A program made the position numbers and the translations under genes. This document shows, piece by piece, positions 47,501 to 56,839 of a DNA stretch of 64,000 nt (its first letter is position 1; the number at the start of each line of letters is the position of its first letter). The DNA comes from Lineus longissimus (lineage: Eukaryota > Nemertea > Pilidiophora > Heteronemertea > Lineidae), in contig NC_088315.1 in the NCBI RefSeq assembly GCF_910592395.1, positions 1,056,501-1,120,500 on the forward strand. The letters run 5' to 3'. A model generated the notes under the pieces. It saw only the letters and a list, made by a program, of their open reading frames with translations. It did no database searches and was not told the DNA's origin.

Positions 47501-48322
47501 CTAGTTTGTTTTTGATTGTGAAATATTTCCTCTTCATGGCCCTTATTTCATGTATTTAAGTTGCTCTGTCTGACGATGGAACAAACCATAACCTTATAAC
47601 AATAATCACACGATTAACTTTTGCCAATTCTTAATATTCTGTGTAGACGCTATTTAGCCGGTTTCTGTGTACAGTCACCAATTATCTTTAAAGAGATAGC
47701 TCAAGACACTGGATGAGTGGCGTGTCATGCATATCGTGCTTGTCGTTCTTATTCAATTCACAACTCTGCATGTATATATAGTTTAGCTGCTTGGCTTAAT
47801 TGGTGGAGGTTTTCCTCAGCTGGGTGTATTTTGCTTCATGATCATTGTAAAATTTGCAATAGTGTATGGGCATCCCAAAAGGGGACACTCATTTTCATTA
47901 TGTTATGCATCAAATACGACAAAATTGACGTGTCACCTCTGTCACAGCACTGCTAATTAGAAATGACAACTGCAAGCATTATACAGGTGTACATGTGTTC
48001 AGTTGGTTACTCTGAGGCCAACAGAATGCATTACACAAACCTAAAAGGAGTTATCAGGATTCTGTGGTCCCTTCTTGAGCCCAAACTGAAGCCCACAACC
48101 AAATGCATAATCCAAACTAATCGGTTCCACGGTTCCTTTCAGGCCAACCAAATCTGTTATGCAGTGTTGTGCGTCTTCTCTTACGTTGCCGCCGGAATTG
48201 ATAACCAGAAACAGGGTGAGGCTCAGCACGGTGGAATCGACAACCTCAAACACCAACTTGGCGTAATGGACAACCAAAAGCAACAGTTGGTCATTGATAA
48301 TAATAATCGCGACACCTCCTAG
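11586..48322 (+). CDS. MADD: MADD / Rab3 GDP-GTP exchange factor (complete, 29 coding exons)
   Basis: Exons: 11586-12142, 12570-12714, 12890-13048, 17332-17463, 17754-17867, 19673-19753, 19970-20140, 22843-23001, 23164-23386, 23548-23658, 23774-23976, 24096-24229, 24458-24818, 25626-25697, 27064-27184, 27336-27534, 27658-27844, 28073-28264, 28374-28458, 31458-31846, 33349-33629, 34014-34230, 34450-34557, 34700-34864, 35100-35172, 35506-35612, 41951-42023, 45166-45212, 48143-48322. All join in phase with GT-AG introns to 1,681 codons plus TAG; vertebrate MADD is ~1,600 residues. The start ATG opens a conserved N-terminus ([19 protein letters not shown]). Order: DENN module (1-~580), Ser/Pro linker, conserved middle block (~980-1107), death-domain region (~1325-1431), PH-like region (~1432-1545), conserved tail. 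The family activates Rab3/Rab27 on secretory vesicles and binds TNF-receptor death domains. Confidence 0.97.
13049..17331 (+). other. MADD intron 3 (4.3 kb)
   Basis: Intron between cDENN exons. I see no supported exon. It holds a 53-bp direct duplication at 16791-16896 and a GA-rich tract near 13800-13830; the rest is unremarkable AT-rich sequence. Confidence 0.8.
16791..16896. repeat. 53-bp direct duplication
   Basis: Two copies starting at 16791 and 16844 (core CTAAGGTCCCTTTTCCACA), nearly identical; local tandem duplication inside MADD intron 3. Confidence 0.9.
18402..18437 (+). other. MADD: Candidate 36-nt cassette microexon of MADD
   Basis: The acceptor tttcttgcag abuts 36 open nucleotides ([12 protein letters not shown]), followed by donor gtaatg. 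The flanking exons 5 and 6 are both in phase 0, so inclusion adds exactly 12 acidic residues between cDENN and the linker leading to dDENN. No protein homology is known to me; the call rests on splice sites, phase and length. Confidence 0.35.
19287..19356. repeat. 17-bp tandem repeat, 4 copies
   Basis: Units of CATCAGTCCTTCAGGGA start at 19287, 19304, 19321 and 19338, with one internal substitution; in MADD intron 5. Confidence 0.9.
20141..22842 (+). other. MADD intron 7 (2.7 kb)
   Basis: No supported exon on either strand. The longest open frame is on the minus strand at 20847-21320 (157 codons); it has no recognisable domain and no splice or promoter context. Confidence 0.7.
24819..25625 (+). 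other. MADD intron 13
   Basis: No supported exon. A Pro-rich open stretch after an acceptor at 25053 has no phase-compatible donor (see rejected items). Confidence 0.7.
25698..27063 (+). other. MADD intron 14 (1.4 kb)
   Basis: AT-rich intron between the basic exon 14 and exon 15. I see no supported exon or repeat in it. Confidence 0.75.
27658..28264 (+). other. MADD: MADD exons 17-18: conserved middle block
   Basis: After a variable linker, conservation returns with [21 protein letters not shown] and, in the next exon, [20 protein letters not shown] and [20 protein letters not shown]. These match the block N-terminal to the death-domain region in vertebrate MADD. No named domain is assigned here; a helical fold is likely. 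Confidence 0.9.
30241..30336 (+). other. MADD: Candidate 96-nt MADD cassette exon with a GC donor
   Basis: The acceptor ttgtggttgtcag ends at 30240. An open 96-nt stretch in the required phase 1/1 frame encodes a Ser/Pro-rich segment ([17 protein letters not shown]) resembling MADD linker. It ends in CCAG|gcaagt, an optimal GC-AG donor apart from the C. Inclusion adds 32 residues between exons 19 and 20. GC donors are often associated with regulated splicing. No transcript evidence is visible. Confidence 0.45.
30502..30720. mobile_element. 219-bp foldback MITE (near-perfect long inverted repeat)
   Basis: Two ~97-bp arms (30502-30599 and 30624-30720) are reverse complements with only a few mismatches, around a ~24-nt loop. 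The ends are TGACTCGCTCTACC and the complement of TGACCCGCTCTACC. A 6-bp repeat CATTTG flanks the element (30496-30501 and 30721-30726), fitting a target-site duplication. It has no coding capacity. Confidence 0.85.
31458..31846 (+). other. MADD: MADD exon 20: charged, Ser/Thr-rich linker
   Basis: A 389-nt exon encoding a charged segment with the Ser/Glu-rich motif [21 protein letters not shown]. It fits the position of the variable region before the death-domain region; the sequence itself is poorly conserved and is placed by phase and continuity. Confidence 0.85.
31847..33348 (+). other. MADD intron 20 (1.5 kb)
   Basis: AT-rich intron; I see no supported exon or repeat in it. Confidence 0.75.
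33349..34230 (+). other. MADD: MADD exons 21-22: death-domain region
   Basis: Strongly conserved blocks: [75 protein letters not shown]. In vertebrate MADD this helical region binds the TNFR1 death domain. All conserved helices are present without gaps. Confidence 0.92.
33681..33858. mobile_element. 178-bp pogo/Tigger-like MITE
   Basis: The ends CAGTAGAACCTCTCTT and the complement of TAGTCCAACCTCTCTA form inverted repeats flanked by TA on both sides (33679-33680, 33859-33860), as for Tc1/mariner-pogo elements. The interior carries several repeats of the word CTCTCTATTAAGGACA. Noncoding; sits in the intron between MADD exons 21 and 22. Confidence 0.8.
34450..35612 (+). other. MADD: MADD exons 23-26: PH-like region and following conserved segment
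   Basis: Conserved strings include [57 protein letters not shown] and [21 protein letters not shown] beta-rich PH-like fold ending in a helix ([16 protein letters not shown]) is expected from the family. Confidence 0.9.
35613..41950 (+). other. MADD intron 26 (6.3 kb, largest intron)
   Basis: A phase 0 intron. Most of it is unremarkable. Near its 3' end, 40729-40902 is a possible alternative terminal exon (listed separately) and 41666-41938 is an open Ser/Thr-rich stretch whose splice phases do not fit. No transposon could be delimited. Confidence 0.75.
40729..40902 (+). other. Candidate alternative terminal exon of MADD
   Basis: After an AG acceptor (ggcttgtcag, weak pyrimidine tract), 57 codons are open in the phase required by exon 26 and end in TGA. 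The sequence is His-rich then charged ([34 protein letters not shown]), with coding-like composition. I recognise no homologue. It could instead be a chance frame. Confidence 0.25.
41951..45212 (+). other. MADD: MADD exons 27-28: conserved C-terminal strands
   Basis: Short exons 41951-42023 ([20 protein letters not shown], then LEEF) and 45166-45212 ([16 protein letters not shown]) match the conserved C-terminal segment of vertebrate MADD (IKKC, GVFVLEEF, KYK). The 3.1-kb intron between them holds a G-tract at ~44651-44664 and no supported exon. Confidence 0.92.
45213..48142 (+). other. MADD last intron (2.9 kb)
   Basis: A phase 0 intron. It holds the candidate alternative last exon at 46157-46264, listed separately. 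No repeat or other supported feature is seen in the remainder. Confidence 0.75.
46157..46264 (+). other. MADD: Candidate alternative last exon of MADD
   Basis: The acceptor ttttctgtatctag ends at 46156. An open frame of 35 codons to TGA, in the same phase and starting with the same residue (Ala) as the canonical last exon, would replace the conserved tail with a different one ([20 protein letters not shown] onward). I see no clear AATAAA shortly downstream, which argues against it. Confidence 0.3.
48143..48322 (+). other. MADD: MADD canonical last coding exon
   Basis: It begins with the conserved [17 protein letters not shown] (vertebrate equivalent AHEICYSVLCLFSYVAA). It then ends in a lineage-specific hydrophilic tail of repeated IDNQKQ/IDNLKH/MDNQKQ motifs before TAG. 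Confidence 0.93.
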
Positions 48323-50910
48323 CATTGGCTATCAATTAGACTCTTTATTAATTGGCATGGTTGTGAGTCTCGCTGCGAATATGGAGACATCTGGCCGAGA
48401 TTTGACCTGACAAGGAGAAGGGTGCCTCAGGCAATGTCCGTGGGTTAACCGTACAAGATACCAGTGGTGTAGTACTCACCTTGTTATGTCATGGGTTGGA
48501 ATCCTGTCCAAGCCACATTGTAAGATTGGATGACTGCTCAACCACAAGGCACCCTTCATCTTTCAAGGCCGACACCCGACAGACCTTTATCAATTGAATC
48601 TTCTTGGAATCCTTTATGTATCTGCCGGCAGATAATGCTTGAATCAATCACAAGGTGGTAGCACCTGTTGCCAGAATATCTCCACTTGGTCTTTCCACTT
48701 ATGATGACCTGTCCACTTGACCATAGTATTATGAACTGATTGACTCTAACTAGACCTCTGTGTGCCATACACAAAATGCTTCCAGTTGACACTCCAGTGT
48801 ATATCATTACCTAGAAGTTGAGGGTTCATTTGAATATCTTAACAGCACCTTTTGAAAGCTTCGTGAGTTGGGAAAGTGCCGACTTGGATTCAAACATTGA
48901 GTATGGCAGGCTCATCTTCATTTTCACTTCATGCCAATCAATCACGTTCCATTTTCTGAAAGCCATTTCTTAATCATACGAGAAAAAAATATAATTATTT
49001 TATTGGTCTTTATCTTTTATAAGTATAAATATTACTTGTGAGTCTTTCTGAACATTTTAAAACTCTAAGTGTTATTGATGATTGTTAAAATTACAGGGTC
49101 TGGTTATTCAAGAGGTATTAGGTGATGTTACGATGCTCTGCGGGATCTAACCAGTTCCTGCAAGATCCACACCAGTGGGTGTCTACAGCAAGTCTACAGC
49201 AAGTCTACAGCAAAGTCAGTGTTCTACTGAGAATGTAGGTTTCACAGGTGATACCTCTTGAATAGCTTTGCCATGAGGAGTGTGTTGTGTTGTATTTCTC
49301 AAACATATAACGCAGGGTATATGTCATTTATAGCCAATGTCTAGGAGTGGTTGTTGCCGATATGACCAGTCCAGCTCGGTTGTGTACCATTTACTGCTGT
49401 TTATTTTACCAGGAACAGTGCCATCTAAAAGGTTGTGCCGTCATTGATGGTTGTCAGTATTTCTGCCCATTGGCGGATTTGTTTCATTGTCTCTTGTACA
49501 TGTAGATGTTACAGTTTGTGTTTCACCAAAATCATGTAAGATACATTGTCATTAGCCTTGAAACAGAAGGAATGAGTAGGTTACCCATCGTAGAACTATT
49601 GGGCTACCAAGACTGCTTTACGCTCATTCCCATTTTCATGATCTTTATCCTTTCACGATAAAATTAATTTCATTGCAAGTTGACATGAATCTATTTAATC
49701 TTTCAGAATTTCTGTGCTACATGTATGTTCTGTACTAGTCTCTGATTACACACGTGTTCTCCAGGTGTATTAGAGCAGATTGGTGGCTCCACTGCATTGG
49801 TAGGATCACCATGATTACTGGAAGCCCTGCTCAAAACATAATGGAGAACACCTGACATGTGTACTGCCTCACAGCTCAGTGTTCAAGTGTGGGTCATGTT
49901 GACATTATGTATGTTAACTCATGCATGAATGATCTGCACTTGGATTGAGTTGAAGCGGCCTTCTGTAAACTAGTCATGTCCGACTCACCTTTGTCTCTTC
50001 TTATATCAATGATACAGTATTTCTTGTTGAACTGCTGCAGTTTGGTCGGCCATGTTTTACGAATTATCACTTGCTGCACAGCAGCTCTTGACCCAATTAT
50101 CTTCAACGTTGACCACGATATTTCAAATATCACGGTGGTCTGCCTTAAATAACGGGTCAATTGATATTGTAAATGATGTGTCGCTGGCCATCAGTTTGGT
50201 GCAGATATTGGGATAACATAGTCATTCAAAGTGTTTAGCTATATTATATAGTCCACCATTGTCCATTTTGACACCTCTGTATAGATAGCTGTAAACTCAC
50301 TGTATGCATAGGGTTTTTTCTTTGCATTAGGCAAACAGCAAGCCTTTCCTAAAAGCCAAAAGCCCCGAAGATCAACCCTTGGGCTGGTTGAACACCAAAT
50401 AACACTTCAGAACAATGCTAGATGTGGAATTAGTCAAGGTAGCTCAAGAAGCATGCAGCTTTCTAATAATAAGCAACAAGATCATTTTATGATTTCCTTG
50501 AATTTTGACAACAGTGTCAACGTCATGTGTCAGTTGTGAAATATTCGAGGAGACCTTCATAAATGTGATGAATGGGAAGAGAGATATCTATAGATCTAAA
50601 GTGGAGTAGAAGATACCAAAATAATAAAAGTCGTTTCCATGTCAGTTGATAAGATTACCATGGGCTTTTACCTTAAAGTTGTTGTGCAATAAAACACTGG
50701 TCAAAACTTTCAACAAGCTTGAAAGTTTAAATATTTCTGTACGTTTTGTAAATAATTGGATTGATTTGCTTCTGTTGGCTCAGAGTCATCTGTACATACG
50801 GCAGTATGATGATTGACTATTGTTATGTAGTCGTTAGTTAGGTTTGAGGTTTTGATAATACTCAGTCAAGATAGGATATACATCTACAATAAACTGAACA
50901 TTCCCTCATT
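48323..50910 (+). other. MADD: Probable 3' UTR of MADD
   Basis: No open frame or splice structure is supported here. AATAAA occurs at 50623-50628, 50698-50703 and 50888-50893; the last is followed by a T/GT-rich stretch and is the best candidate end. A Pumilio-type TGTAAATA is at 50747-50754. An 11-bp triplicate (GTCTACAGCAA) lies near 49180-49215. Confidence 0.5.
50888..50893 (+). promoter_or_regulatory. Candidate polyadenylation signal (MADD)
   Basis: AATAAA followed by tgttttgattcctgg and ttttgtgtg, a T/GT-rich downstream element. Two other AATAAA words lie 190-270 bp upstream. Confidence 0.45.
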
Positions 50911-50976
50911 GTTTTGATTCCTGGTTTCCAAAGTTTTGTGTGATTATAGTGTTGGCTACATTTATTCATTTGTAAC

Positions 50977-51105
50977 TATAGTGACCACCTTGTACAACCA
51001 TTGGATGGTTACTTGTTTCTATAGCGACCACCTTGTACAACCATTGGATGGTTACTTGTTTCTATAGCGACCACCTTGTACAACCATTGGATGGTTACTT
51101 GTTTA
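50977..51105. repeat. 43-bp tandem repeat, 3 copies
   Basis: Copies anchored at 50983, 51026 and 51069 (core GACCACCTTGTACAACCATT) are nearly identical. The array lies just past the inferred MADD 3' end. Confidence 0.9.
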
Positions 51106-52500
51106 AGGACATTCCAATTTCCCAGTGTTTTTGTTGATGGTTGAAATATCCCTTTGATTCTTCCGAAGAAGAAGTTTAGAAAATATTGAAAGAAATTGAA
51201 AAGCTATTGAAAAACATCTTCTGGATTTAGAGTGTGTAATTCTTGTCATTGACAAGAGTTCACTGTTAGAATATTCATTCCAATGTAATCAGAAGAACTG
51301 CAGAGTTAATTAGAAAATCTAATATAAACAATTTGTTAATTAGTTGATTAGTTATGGATAGATTCGTGAATAATTAAACTATGCAGGAAACTTTAGGTCA
51401 GCATGTTGATAACTATGTACAATGTAGATGGTAATGTGTAGAAGTTGTTGTTGAACTTGAAGTACGATTGATCATTATATTGGATGTGTAAAAACCTTTT
51501 GTTATGTTGGCAATCTGTGTAAACCTCGTCATAACAAAGACAAGAAAAATGTAAGAATTGGCTGAAAGGAGTAGTGCCTTGAGATAATGTAGGGCCTACT
51601 GGCACTAACGTGATCCAGTTGACAGTGTTCCTGTGTAAGAAAAGTTCTTGGGTAGATCAGAGGATGTTGACAAACGTTTTGCAAACTGTTTGTGGAAACC
51701 TGCCAGACAACACCTAAATCTGTCCCTGATAGAGAGAAATGATCAGAAGCCGACTGGACCAGAAGTTGCCTCGGCATAGATGAATATTCAGGGACAATGA
51801 GAATTGAGATGTAGTCTTGGGTTAAGTCGTTGTTTATATTATTTGTTCTTGTACATATTCGGCCACCCTGTGATGCCAGCAGTAGGAAAGTTGTGATCTA
51901 ACGATAGATTGTATACCTATTGTAGTGTCTTGTAAAATAAGCGGAGAGGTTCCCGGGCCCCCCACTACCTAAGGTAATGGCCTCGCTGTACCACTCTTGT
52001 CGGGTCTTTTTCAGGAGGGCACCTGGGGAAATAATCTTCCAACAGAGAAAACTTGAAAAGGGTGTGATTTTAGCAGTCCTGCAACATTGAAAATTCCGTG
52101 TAATGGGGGGGGGGGGGGGTCCGAAGATGGGGGTGACTTCTAAAATCCAGGTAAGAGCACATGGGCCTGTACCCTTTTAACTGAGTGAGGGGCTCAGGAG
52201 ACAGGAGAGGTTATATGGTTTGATAATAAAACAACAAGAAATCCATTAGGTTTGTTTGTGTTATTTCATCTTGAAGATTTTGATGTCGTGGAATCAACAG
52301 GACTGTTTGATGATAAGAAATCAACAACGAATTTATTGTGATGATGCAAAAAACATGGAGGAAATGTGCTTGTCATGACTTTATTAAGGTCTACATGTAC
52401 TTTAGTTTTGCCAGTCCATGATTTTCTCTTCATGGCAGTTTGGCCAGTAAGTTATTCTTTCCGGCCCTTGCCTTATTGGCTGGGTCAAGTTGCTTTCCTT
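51106..52500. other. Intergenic, no gene seen
   Basis: AT-rich sequence with a G-tract at ~52106-52119. Short open frames on both strands have no recognisable homology or splice context. Confidence 0.6.
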
Positions 52501-52530
52501 AGTCGGGGCAGGTTGTATCTGTGGCAACAA

Positions 52531-53440
52531 GGCTGTGAACTGTCTTCTCTGTGGTCACGTCGAGGTGTCTGATCCTCAGGAAGGCCAGGTGACCATATTG
52601 CCTCTGTGGGAGCAAGGCTGTGAACTGTCTTCTCTGTGGTCACGTCGAGGTGTCTGATCCTCAGGAAGGCCAGGTGACCATATTGCCTCTGTGGGAGCAA
52701 GGCTGTGAACTGTCTTCTCTGTGGTCACGTCGAGGTGTCTGATCCTCAGGAAGGCCAGGTGACCATATTGCCTCTGTGGGAGCAAGGCTGTGAACTGTCT
52801 TCTCTGTGGTCACGTCGAGGTGTCTCAACCTCAGGTAGGCCAGGAGTCAACATTGTCTCTGTGGGAGCAAGGCTGTGAACTGTCTTCTCTGTGGTCACGT
52901 GGAGGTGTCTGATCCTCAGGAAGGCCAGGTGACCATATTGCCTCTGTGGGAGCAAGGCTGTGAACTGTCTTCTCTGTGGTCACGTCGAGGTGTCTGATCC
53001 TCAGGTAGGCCAGGTGACCACATTGTCTCTGTGGGAGCAAGGCTGTGAACTGTCTTCTCTGTGGTCACGTCGAGGTGTCTCAACCTCAGGAAGGCCAGGT
53101 GACCATATTGCCTCTGTGTGGGAGCAAGGCTGTGAACTGTCTTCTCTGTGGTCACGTGGAGGTGTCTGATCCTCAGGAAGGCCAGGTGACCATATTGCCT
53201 CTGTGGGAGCAAGGCTGTGAACTGTCTTCTCTGTGGTCACGTCGAGGTGTCTGAACCTCAGGAAGGCCAGGTGACCATATTGCCTCTGTGGGAGCAAGGC
53301 TGTGAACTGTCTTCTCTGTGGTCACGTCGAGGTGTCTGATCCTCAGGTAGGCCAGGTGACCACATTGTCTCTGTGGGAGCAAGGCTGTGAACTGTCTTCT
53401 CTGTGGTCACGTCGAGGTGTCTCAACCTCAGGTAGGCCAG
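52531..53440. repeat. 85-bp minisatellite, about 11 units
   Basis: Units start at 52531, 52616, 52701, 52786, 52871, 52956, 53041, 53128, 53213, 53298 and 53383. The period is 85 bp, with one 87-bp unit carrying an extra TG; the last unit is partial. Core words are TGTGAACTGTCTTCTCTGTG and TCACGTCGAGGTGTC. Variants (GATCCTCAGGAAGG, CAACCTCAGGTAGG) are interspersed among units, indicating unequal exchange. Relics of the unit lie at ~53561-53590 and ~53830-53845. Open frames through the array are an artefact. Confidence 0.95.
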
Positions 53441-54150
53441 GTCACAATCATAGTCAGGCTATAACAATGTCGGGAAGGTAGGAGACAGAGTTGCCAATAA
53501 GCACAAGATTCTTTCAAACACAAAAGACTCAATCTGAAGATCGAAGACATACATTATAACTGTCTTCTCTGTGGCAGGGTCCAGCTGTTGTGTCAGATCT
53601 ACATTGCACGATGAGACGGAGAATTCGATCGACCATGTCCTTGTTTTGAGTGTTGACTGGTTCAATATATCAGATCCTACTTGCTGACTTTGAGCTGGTC
53701 ATCTGTGGGTCAGTCTCCGGTCATGTAATGATGAAGCAAAATACAATTTTTAGTGTCTCCTCCAGGGTTGTGACTGTCTTCGGAGAGGGTATCTTCGGCC
53801 ACCCTGTAAGAGTTTCGTTGTTTTCCTCATCAGCCTCAGGTAGGCCAATGATTTTGAAAGGACCCCAGCTGGCGCCATCTGATCTAAAGAAGTTGAACTA
53901 CGCAATTACTTAAAATTAAATGTCTTGGGGTGGAAATTTTCTCCCTTTTTAGGGGGTTGGCTGCTACGGCTAAAAATCTAACGAGGACTGACAACGAATT
54001 TGAGGGCTTCTTTCCAAAATTACACTGCAGATAAATTGATCAAGTAAAGTATTTTTATGTAGATATTGACGTCATTTTGGTGGCACGTTTAAGATGACTG
54101 TGGTCCCAAGTAGTACTCAGGTTGTACTTAAAGAGTTGTCAGGTAGATAT

Positions 54151-54269
54151 TGGGTGATATGAATAAAGACTAGGAAATGCTTTTATCTAAATCTCCATGT
54201 ACATTACACTAGGCCTTCCTGTACAAAACCGGAGTAAAAGCATTTGCTAGTCTTTATTCATATCACCCA
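54151..54269. mobile_element. 119-bp MITE, private to copy 1
   Basis: The ends TGGGTGATATGAATAAAGAC and its complement form ~35-nt inverted repeats with one mismatch, around a ~50-bp core. Copy 2 at ~59941 reads straight through (gatattgtgtactgcc), so this is an insertion or a precise loss. The target duplication is short and ambiguous, possibly AT. Confidence 0.85.
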
Positions 54270-55454
54270 ATGTGTACTGCCAGTCTCGTGAGATCAGATA
54301 ACCAGCTGGCAGAGGTTGGTTGTTCCATTGTCCGTCCTTGTGAGATGATTACCATGGTACAACCAAATCAGTTGTCTTGTATCACCCATGTAGAACGCAA
54401 GTGTAATGTTGTCTTCTACAGCCAAAGGACCCTTTGAAGGTTGTGTCAATGTCTTCCCAACCTGACCAGATAACCAGCTGGCAGAGGGTAGTTGTTTCAG
54501 AGTTTTTAGGTTGTGTCAAGGCCTTTACAATCTGAATAGATAAGCAGCTGGCAGAGGTTGATTGTTTCGAAATCCTACAGACAGAATGATATTGGGATTT
54601 CACCAATCTTAATTGCAGTTGCCTGTACCATGACAGAAGACGGACGAAATAGTGCGATGGCCTTCATGATTTTGCTCGGGTTCGGGAGTTCCTGGGCTGT
54701 TAAGGGCAGGCATAAATTGGGTCAGGTCAAGTCTTGGGGTTGAAGTGAATCTGAGATTTTTTTCGTAAGGGTCATCTCCATCAAAACCAATTCACCGACT
54801 TAACGTTGCCCTCTTTTAAGGCAACAAAATAATGAAAACCGATGCAAAGACAGGAGACTAAAGACGGAATACAATGTACAGAACACAGCCTTGTTATTCA
54901 TGAAACATAGACTCTTGTCGACAACAAACAGTCAACAGAATTTTGGCAGGCTTTTTCAAAATAACAATGATGTGAAGTGAAAAAATACAGCAATAAAAGT
55001 AAGTCACTCTATTGCAAATTACTTCCCACTAACAAGTTGAGGTGTGCCCACAAGTTGCTCGACAATCAAAATGGATTGATATGACGAACACCAGAGTTCA
55101 AAGGCGAGAAAGGATTCACTTTTTGCCCACATCAACGCATCATTTATTGAAATCGCTGTTGATCGAGGAGCGACACGTGGCCATCGGAGTGACTAGGGAG
55201 ATGAGAGCTGGCGATTCAGTCCATGCCTGTTCGAACAGGCCACCATTCCTCTCCTGCACTGCTTTGGAGTCTTTGGTAAACTTGGATGAGATCATCAGTG
55301 GGTGGCGACTTCTTCCTAGATTTTCTGAAGACAGAAAATAGAATTCAATTCAATACAGTATTTGGGCATTTACATGATTGTGGCAGAGCAAGGGACAAGG
55401 ATGTGACGTGACAAGATCGAAGAGCAAGACCAGCGTGAATCTACACGACACACT

Positions 55455-55640
55455 ATGGACTAGTGGCTCAGACCCTCAACTAGAGGTCAAGAGGTCCCTG
55501 GTTCGAATCCTACTGTCGGTGAGAGACTCAGGCAGGTCTCTTAGACACTTGCCTCACTACCCAGATGTATAAATGGGTTCTGGCGCTGGGCATATGGACA
55601 AATGGGACAGCATTTTTTCCTTCTTTTTTTGTTACTAACA
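55455..55640 (+). mobile_element. tRNA-derived SINE (in copy 1)
   Basis: A box-like TGGCTCAGACCC (55464-55475) and a perfect B box GGTTCGAATCC (55500-55510), spaced as in a tRNA promoter, are followed by a non-tRNA body (ACCCAGATGTATAAATGGGT) and a T-rich end. The tRNA part does not fold as an intact tRNA gene. The same element sits at the matching place in copy 2, so it predates the duplication. Confidence 0.75.
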
Positions 55641-56027
55641 GGATTGTGTGCAGCCCAGGCTTTAATCTCTTCATGTATCTGGGCCCTCGACGATGGCACC
55701 TTTGGTCCTTCCTTTTCCAACAAGTGTCTGAAACAGTGAAAACAAAAACACAGTGGAAATCATTGACGGCGTTGTAGGTTAGACACTGCTGCTCAAATGA
55801 TTTGAAATATTCTCCTCACAACCCAAAGAAGAAAACCTAGGTGGCTTTTTCGTTATGCATTTCTTTGCAGTGAATTAACGAGTAAACATCGTCTCTCAGA
55901 CACTTGGGAAACGCATCTGAGAGCATCTCAGTTTCAAAATTTTCCTGCTGGAGACCCCCAGACCTCCCTTCGTGGGTGAGCGCCTACTGCGCTTTCATGT
56001 GATTGTGAGGGCGAGCCCTCACCATAT

Positions 56028-56384
56028 TCAGGCTTCGCCCTCAACGGGGCCCCCTCTATCCAGCTGTGCTGGATCCACTCCCTTATTTGATGGTGACCTA
56101 CCATTGTTGTCCAGCCACCAGTCAGACAAGGATCCCCTTTTGCGATTTGTTGCTACTTCTGGCTGTACCAGGGCTACTTTTTGCTGGGTCACTGGATGTA
56201 CCAAGTCATGCCCGCTGAAACGACGAGTGATCATATCAACATTGTTGTGGCGATACTCTACACCATCCCTTCGCAATTCCCACAGCCCGTGATCACTGTT
56301 CACTAAAAGATTTGAGAAACAAGTCGTCACAATTCCGTTGGCGTCATATGCAATTTGAATTGCAGCAGACGTCGCGGTTTAACA
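56028..56384 (-). other. Open frame of unknown function in the duplicated unit (copy 1)
   Basis: About 118 codons open on the minus strand (from the ATG at 56330: MTTCFSNLLVNSDHG, WELRRDGVEYRHNNVDM, DNNGRSPSNKGVDPAQ). I recognise no family. The copy-2 frame (63253-63555) is identical except for one Arg-to-Cys change. Because the whole duplication is very young, this is weak evidence of selection. It could be an exon of a repeat-borne gene or a chance frame. Confidence 0.25.
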
Positions 56385-56839
56385 TAAGTTGTGTACCGGT
56401 GCTACCGAATACGCTGCATGACACAAGGGCCTTAACATCACAGTAGAAAAGAATCATATTGAATTTGGCTAAATCACAGGGCTCAGCCAGGCCTCTGAAT
56501 CTGATATCATGATGGGGGGCGGGCGAGGGGGTTGGTCCAGCAGCGGCTGGCAGCGGACATTTGTCTTGACTCTTGCTTAGCGCTGCTACAGCTTAAAGTG
56601 CTGTGGTACAGTCTAGAAGCAGTGTCATCATTGGCGAAATGGACCAAAGTTTGTGAGGGGCTGAGTTTCGTCCAAAAATAGATCTGTTTACACAGTCACT
56701 ACGGCAATGGCGTATTGCAGGTACACGTCAACGGGTCATTGATTGTCGGACGTCAGTTCGCCAAGAAAACCAAAGGAATCGAAGGATTCATTGAACTCAT
56801 CAACACATCATTAGTTTTCAGTGAAGTGCAACTGTATTC

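Larger units (their letters stand above)
53962..56770. repeat. Large duplicated segment, copy 1
   Basis: Nearly identical to the sequence from 59757 to the window end. Homology starts at TGCTACGGCTAAAAATC and is traced to AAAACCAAAG at ~56770, the point where copy 2 meets the window edge; the true duplication may be longer. It holds a private 119-bp MITE, a short array of an AACCAGCTGGCAGAGG unit, and a tRNA-derived SINE. It lacks three insertions present in copy 2. Confidence 0.93.

Noticed and set aside
52485-53382. Many 69-98 codon frames on both strands
   Set aside because: Frames through the 85-bp minisatellite; no coding signal beyond the repeat.
52531-53440. CRISPR-like regular repeat spacing
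   Set aside because: Eukaryotic context; the whole 85-bp unit repeats with no unique spacers.
54558-54743. Frame in the duplicated block as a gene
   Set aside because: Lies in repeat sequence and is disrupted in the other copy.
55464-55510. Functional tRNA gene
   Set aside because: A- and B-box-like sequences exist, but the flanks do not form an acceptor stem and the body continues as a SINE.
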